DNA of 64,000 nt from Bacteroidota bacterium (GTDB lineage: Bacteria > Bacteroidota > Bacteroidia > Chitinophagales > Saprospiraceae). Positions within the stretch are counted from its first letter, which is position 1. The number at the start of each line of letters is the position of its first letter. Shown one piece after another: positions 60,083 to 64,000 of this stretch. The stretch lies in contig JAKQHS010000002.1 in assembly GCA_029557915.1 (NCBI GenBank), forward strand, positions 124,001 to 188,000. The letters are read 5' to 3'. The translations under genes and the position numbers were made by a program. A model generated the notes under the pieces. The model made no database searches and was not told the origin of the DNA. It saw only the letters and a list, made by a program, of their open reading frames with translations.

Positions 60083-60514
60083 TCAAAGGCTTTTTTTCAT
60101 CTGCCAGTGGTCCAGTCCCACTTCTGTAAATTTTTTCCCCGCCTTTTTATAACCCAATTTTTCATAAAAAGGAATCGCCTGTTCCCTGGCGTGCAGCACC
60201 ATTTCCTTAAAACCGGCCCTCCTGCTCCAATCCTCGCTGTAACCAACCAGCTCCCGGCCGAAGCCTGAGTTTTGTTTTTCAGGCAATACCGCGACCTGGC
60301 GCATCCGGACCTGTCCGCCCGTCTCCGGGCTGAGGACCAGGCAGGCCAGCAATTGGTAAGCATCGTCATAAAGGGCCACGTGGGTATCTTCAAATTCTTT
60401 GGAAAGGTCTTCTTCACTGAAATCCAGACCCAATGGTTCTTTCAATACCCGGTACCGGAGCCTGATCAGCTCGTCGTATTCCGGGGTTCCGAAAGCAACG
60501 GGGTGAATTTTCAT
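60083..60514 (-). CDS. GNAT-family N-acetyltransferase
   Basis: 143 residues. The acetyl-CoA loop is in VRMRQVAVLPEKQNSGFGRE (about 75-94), of the Q/R-x-x-G-x-G/A form, followed by FYEKLGYKKAGKKF (about 117-130), the usual C-terminal strand. It resembles ElaA/YjcF-type single-domain GNATs. Substrate unknown. Alone between two plus-strand genes, with its stop five bases from the dynamin gene's stop. Confidence 0.9.
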   Translation of the reverse strand: MKIHPVAFGTPEYDELIRLRYRVLKEPLGLDFSEEDLSKEFEDTHVALYDDAYQLLACLVLSPETGGQVRMRQVAVLPEKQNSGFGRELVGYSEDWSRRAGFKEMVLHAREQAIPFYEKLGYKKAGKKFTEVGLDHWQMKKSL

Positions 60515-60551
60515 TTATGCTTATTTTAGCCAATATTAATCAATCCATATC

Positions 60552-61925
60552 ATGAAACCAATATTCGCCGCCTTACTGGCCATGCTGTACTTTCACCCAT
60601 TGAGCGCTCAAAGAATAGCCAAAGTAAAAAAGGAAGCTGCCGCACCCGTCGTGACGGATCTCCGTCCAATCGTGGACCAAATGGCTAATGAAATAGAAAA
60701 CGAGATCATCGAAGCGAGGCATTGGTTGCATCAGCATGCCGAATTGAGCAACCGTGAATTTAAAACCGCGGAGTACATTGCCAAATACCTGGCCTCGGTG
60801 GGCATCGAACACCAGACGGGTGTTGGTAAAACCGGGGTGGTCGGGCTGATAAGAGGGGCTAAGCCGGGGCCGACCATTCTGCTCCGTGCGGATATTGACG
60901 GACTTCCGGTCACCGAGCGCGTGGACCTTCCCTGGAAATCCACCAACCGGGACCTTTACCTGGGCATGCAGGTCGGAGTCATGCATGCCTGCGGTCATGA
61001 TACCCATGCCGCCATGCTTATGGGCGCCGCCAAAATCCTATACGGCATCCGGGACCAGCTGAAAGGCAATATCAAACTGGTATTCCAGCCTGCCGAGGAA
61101 GGCCCTCCCCCCGGAGAAGAGGGAGGCGCCAGCCTTATGATCAAGGAAGGATTGATGGAGAATCCAGCGGTGGACGTCGCTTTTGGCCTGCATATCAACA
61201 GTTCTACCGAAGTGGGCCATATCAATTATAAACCCGGGGGCACCATGGCGGCCAGCGATGTCCTCAGGATAAAAATCAAAGGCAAACAAACTCATGGGTC
61301 AACCCCATGGGACGGGATCGATCCGGTGGTGGTTGGTGCACAAATTGTGATGGCGCTTCAGACAGTGGTCAGCCGGCAGACCGAACTGACCAAGGAGGCC
61401 GCCGTGGTCACGGTGGCCACTTTTCACGCCGGGGTTCGAAACAACATCATCCCGGAAGAAGCAGAACTGACGGGCACCATCCGGACCCTGGACCGTGACA
61501 TGCAAGTGGCCATTCATGAAAAAATCAAACGGACGGTCTCGAAGGTCGCCGAAAGCATGGGGGCAGAAGCCGAAACCACGATCTCCATTGGCAACCCGGT
61601 GACTTACAATGATCCTGCCCTCACCTACCAGATGCTTCCGACCATTCAGCGGGTGGCCGGCATCCACCAGGTCCATCTTACCAAGGCGGTGACCGGTGCG
61701 GAGGATTTTTCTATGTACGCGCTCAAAATGCCCTCGCTTTTCCTTTTTGTAGGAGGGATGCCCCTTGGTGCGGACGCGGCCAAAGCCCCTCCCCATCACA
61801 CCCCTGATTTTTACGTGGATGACCGCGGTATGAAAACCGGGGTCCGGACCCTCTGCCACCTGGCCCTGGATTATGCGGATCAGTGGAAGCCGGAGGCCAG
61901 GCCAAGCGCTTTACCGGGTAAATAA
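60552..61925 (+). CDS. M20 family metallo-amidohydrolase, exported
   Basis: 457 residues with a signal peptide (MKPIFAALLAMLYFHPLSAQ). The catalytic domain has LRADIDGLPVTE (about 114-125), the metal site HACGHDTHAAML (about 144-155) and PAEEGPPPGEEGGA (about 180-193). A dimerisation domain follows, with KGKQTHGSTPWDGIDPV, and the last metal ligand is near VTGAEDFSMYA. It belongs to the IAA/hippurate/N-acyl-amino-acid amidohydrolase branch. Export is unusual next to the mostly cytoplasmic branch but common in Bacteroidota. Substrate unknown. Confidence 0.92.
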   Translation: MKPIFAALLAMLYFHPLSAQRIAKVKKEAAAPVVTDLRPIVDQMANEIENEIIEARHWLHQHAELSNREFKTAEYIAKYLASVGIEHQTGVGKTGVVGLIRGAKPGPTILLRADIDGLPVTERVDLPWKSTNRDLYLGMQVGVMHACGHDTHAAMLMGAAKILYGIRDQLKGNIKLVFQPAEEGPPPGEEGGASLMIKEGLMENPAVDVAFGLHINSSTEVGHINYKPGGTMAASDVLRIKIKGKQTHGSTPWDGIDPVVVGAQIVMALQTVVSRQTELTKEAAVVTVATFHAGVRNNIIPEEAELTGTIRTLDRDMQVAIHEKIKRTVSKVAESMGAEAETTISIGNPVTYNDPALTYQMLPTIQRVAGIHQVHLTKAVTGAEDFSMYALKMPSLFLFVGGMPLGADAAKAPPHHTPDFYVDDRGMKTGVRTLCHLALDYADQWKPEARPSALPGK

Positions 61926-61987
61926 TCCCTTACCAAAAAAATCCGGCCATACCCAACCTCCCGCATCCTTCCACCGTCTATCTGATT

Positions 61988-62389
61988 ATGAAAAATTCAA
62001 TCATCCTTCTATTAATCCTGGGACTGGTGTCCTGGATTTCTTGTGAAAAATCTTCCGATCAGGAAGCCTCTAATGGTTTGACCGGCACCTGGAATCTGGT
62101 GGCGATCACCGGTGGTATTGCGGGGAACGGCTATCAGGCCAATTTTGACGCCATTCACTTTGACCAGGGGAGTTTTGACCTTTTGAAAAACAAAGCAAAA
62201 ATCTTCTCCGGAACCTATACCCTTAATGCTGCTGCCGATACCTTTAAAATCACCAGCACGGCCACCGAAGCCGATCCTTTCCTCAATATCAAGGAGAAAA
62301 AGATCAGCACCGACAAAGGGAATCTCATTCTCAGCGAGCCCTGCTGCGACCTTTACAACTACGAATTCAGCATAGGTTCGAATGAATGA
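61988..62389 (+). CDS. Small lipoprotein, lipocalin-like or META-like
   Basis: 133 residues with a lipoprotein signal ending SWISC (Cys19). The mature part begins GTWNLVAITGG, the usual opening of small lipocalin/META-type Bacteroidota lipoproteins, and continues with repeated strand-like segments (KIFSGTYTLNAAADTFKITS). A CC pair near the C-terminus (SEPCCDLYNYEF) may bind metal or form a disulfide. Ligand unknown. It lies 62 bp after the amidohydrolase. Confidence 0.78.
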   Translation: MKNSIILLLILGLVSWISCEKSSDQEASNGLTGTWNLVAITGGIAGNGYQANFDAIHFDQGSFDLLKNKAKIFSGTYTLNAAADTFKITSTATEADPFLNIKEKKISTDKGNLILSEPCCDLYNYEFSIGSNE

Positions 62390-62401
62390 GGCATGACGTT
62401 T

Positions 62402-62488
62402 GAGGATTGAGGAATGAGGTACGAGTGGGCATGTCACTCTGACCTCCATCCTCAATCCTCAATCCTCAATCCTCAATCCTCAATCCTC
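62402..62488. repeat. Heptamer repeats in opposite orientations
   Basis: GAGGATT GAGGAAT GAGG at 62402-62419 is the reverse complement type of the array AATCCTC x5 at 62454-62488. The two arms can pair, enclosing about 35 bases. The array starts 13 bases after the lipoprotein stop and ends just before the PolX stop at 62495. Confidence 0.9.
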
Positions 62489-62494
62489 TACCCT

Positions 62495-64000
62495 CTACCC
62501 CTTCCTGCAAAACCTTAATAGCGATTCCGACTCCATGGCATTCAGGCAGAGTTCCCTAGGCAGAAGCCCTTTCCGGGCCGCGGTGATCCCATAATCGACA
62601 TCCCGGATTGAGCCGCGGTTGTGCGCATCCGGGTTAATGGAAATATAAACTTCCTTTTCAATACAATACGGGATATAGGAATAATCGAGGTCCAGGCGTT
62701 GCGGATTGGCATTGAGTTCAATCGCTACCTGGTTGGCCTTGCAGGCGTCAATGATCTTTTTGTAATCCAGGGGATAACCCTCCCTGGAGAGGAAAAGGCG
62801 GCCTGACGGATGCCCGAGGATATGGGTATGCGGATTTTCAATGGCCCGGATCAACCGGGCGGTGGCTTTGGCCTGATCCATCTGGAAAGCGGAGTGAATA
62901 CTCGCAATCACCACCTCAAAGCGGGACAACAGCTGGTCATGGTAGTCCAGTTCACCACTCGACAAGATATCGCATTCAATGCCTTTGAGCACCCTGAATC
63001 CTTTACGGCCTTCATTGCAGTGATCGATTTCCTTCCATTGCTCCTGGAGTCGATCGGGTTTGAGTCCATTGGCATAGGCGGCAGCCTGTGAATGGTCCGT
63101 GATCACGATATACTCATACCCGGCTTCCCTGGCTCCGGCGGCCATTTCGGACAGGCTGTGAATGCCGTCGCTATAGGTGGTATGGCAATGGATCAGGCCC
63201 TTGAGGTCCCCGGACTGAACCAGGTGATCCAGTTTCCTTTTACCAAGTTTTTCAACACCATGGATATCCCTTAATTCAGGGGAAAGGTATGGCATGGCCA
63301 TGGAATGAAAAAGATCCTCTTCCTTTTTTGCGGGGATATCCTTCAGAGATGGAAGGGTTTTGACAAAATGCTCCGGGCCGGTGGTAGTGAGCAGTGCGGA
63401 CGCCCAATGTTTTTTATCCGTCAGGTGTATTTCAACGGGCAGGAAGCCGCTGAGCCGGCCTTCCAGGGTATGGGCTTGTGTTTTATTGATGGTCAACAAT
63501 TCCGGGTCCAACTGATTGAATAAATCCGGGGAACAGGTGGTGATCATCTCTGCTTTTTCCACGACCGGCAGGCCTCTTCGCAAAGGGCCGGTCATTTCTG
63601 CCAGGGCATCGGGGTCTGCTTCCTGGACCCTTCTGATCAGGGCCTGAAGATGATGCCGGGCCTGGGTAAAAAGGTATTTTCCCTGGTTGGATTGAAGGAA
63701 GACAATGGATTCAATGATTTTGTGCTGGGTTTTTTCTCCAAATCCCTTGTGCGCGGTCAGCCGGTTTTCATTGCAGGCATACATCAATTCGCCCGGGCTT
63801 TCAATACCCAGTTCTTTCCACAGGATGGCTATTTTCTTGGGCCCGAGGCCCTGGAGCTCCAGCATTTCCACCACGCCCGGAGGTGTTTTGGCCAAATATT
63901 TTTCCAGGGTGGCCATATGCCCGGTCTTCAGCAATTCGGTGATTTTGTCCGCAATGGCTTCTCCCACGCCTTTGAGGTCCAGTAATTCTTCGTGGGTAAA
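62495..64000 (-). CDS. polX: PolX/PHP-family protein with degenerate polymerase site, N-terminus outside the window
   Basis: The frame stays open to base 64000 and reads FTHEELLDLKGVGEAIADKI, so the start lies beyond the window. Visible parts are helix-hairpin-helix segments (LQGLGPKKIAILWKELG and HKGFGEKTQHKI), a nucleotidyltransferase-like region (TGPLRRGLPVVEKAEMI) and a PHP phosphoesterase domain with the metal motifs IHCHTTYSDG, ITDHSQ, GIECDIL and INPDAHN. In active PolX the residues after LRRG include a D-x-D pair; here they are Glu-Lys-Ala, and the third Asp position reads VEIHL. The polymerase site therefore looks lost while the PHP exonuclease site looks intact. Confidence 0.85.
   Translation of the reverse strand, partial: FTHEELLDLKGVGEAIADKITELLKTGHMATLEKYLAKTPPGVVEMLELQGLGPKKIAILWKELGIESPGELMYACNENRLTAHKGFGEKTQHKIIESIVFLQSNQGKYLFTQARHHLQALIRRVQEADPDALAEMTGPLRRGLPVVEKAEMITTCSPDLFNQLDPELLTINKTQAHTLEGRLSGFLPVEIHLTDKKHWASALLTTTGPEHFVKTLPSLKDIPAKKEEDLFHSMAMPYLSPELRDIHGVEKLGKRKLDHLVQSGDLKGLIHCHTTYSDGIHSLSEMAAGAREAGYEYIVITDHSQAAAYANGLKPDRLQEQWKEIDHCNEGRKGFRVLKGIECDILSSGELDYHDQLLSRFEVVIASIHSAFQMDQAKATARLIRAIENPHTHILGHPSGRLFLSREGYPLDYKKIIDACKANQVAIELNANPQRLDLDYSYIPYCIEKEVYISINPDAHNRGSIRDVDYGITAARKGLLPRELCLNAMESESLLRFCRKG

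Noticed and set aside
1-64000. Mobile elements, prophage, toxin-antitoxin pairs or defence systems
   Set aside because: No transposase, integrase, terminal inverted repeats or known defence domains seen; gene content looks like core or stable accessory chromosome.

Overview
The window reads as a chromosomal segment of a member of the Bacteroidota, most likely from the Saprospirales/Chitinophagales side of the phylum. The signs are a SusC/SusD outer-membrane pair, a type IX secretion C-terminal tail, CRTAC1/ASPIC-UnbV and DUF1573 lipoproteins, an RprX/RprY-like two-component pair, WbqC, promoters with the Bacteroidota -7 element TAnnTTTG, and almost no Shine-Dalgarno sequences before start codons. 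The phylum call is firm; the order is an inference. I see no rRNA, no complete tRNA, no CRISPR array, no prophage and no insertion sequence.

Layout. 1-6892: the 3' part of purB, then a translationally coupled carotenoid run crtI-crtB-SRPBCC-crtZ, a convergent DUF697/SHOCT gene, a pirin and a fused CrtYc-Yd type lycopene cyclase. 6920-12943: a very large alpha-2-macroglobulin lipoprotein that keeps its CxEQ thioester. 13069-17340 (minus): pyrR-pyrB-thioredoxin/TPR-MmcQ-FAD oxidoreductase-haem-binding protein. 17380-29588 (minus): SusC-SusD, a terminator, then CRTAC1 lipoprotein-malonyl-CoA synthetase-MadL-MadM-SGNH esterase lipoprotein. 30094-41885: a small unknown gene, leuS, rdgB, a UbiA prenyltransferase, mutS2, a T9SS-exported SdrD-B-like protein and lysA. 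41882-47194 (minus): a PA0069-type radical SAM protein, and nrnA-FKBP-prfB-DinB-NTP pyrophosphohydrolase. 47282-52956: ndk, DUF1573, DUF2461, prolyl oligopeptidase, trmH-ThuA. 52969-64000: an integral membrane protein, GT2 glycosyltransferase, response regulator/histidine kinase, WbqC, dynamin-like GTPase, GNAT, M20 amidohydrolase, a small lipoprotein, and a PolX/PHP protein running off the right edge.

How genes work together. The carotenoid genes give a route from GGPP through phytoene and lycopene to hydroxylated beta-carotene (zeaxanthin type), but no crtE is in the window. The 17.4-29.6 kb block pairs an outer-membrane SusCD importer and a surface-type esterase with a two-subunit malonate transporter and a malonate-activating ligase. 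I propose this as a locus for taking up, de-esterifying and activating malonyl-decorated compounds; it is the best candidate here for a little-described system. The link between SusCD and the malonate genes rests on position only.

Other points of note: a classical prfB +1 frameshift site with an intact AGGAGG in a genome that otherwise shows little SD use; TAnnTTTG boxes only 5-8 nt from several start codons, implying leaderless mRNAs; five unrelated short tandem repeats placed just after stop codons; a structured element in front of leuS; and a PolX whose polymerase acidic residues seem to be missing. All functional statements come from reading motifs, without database searches.
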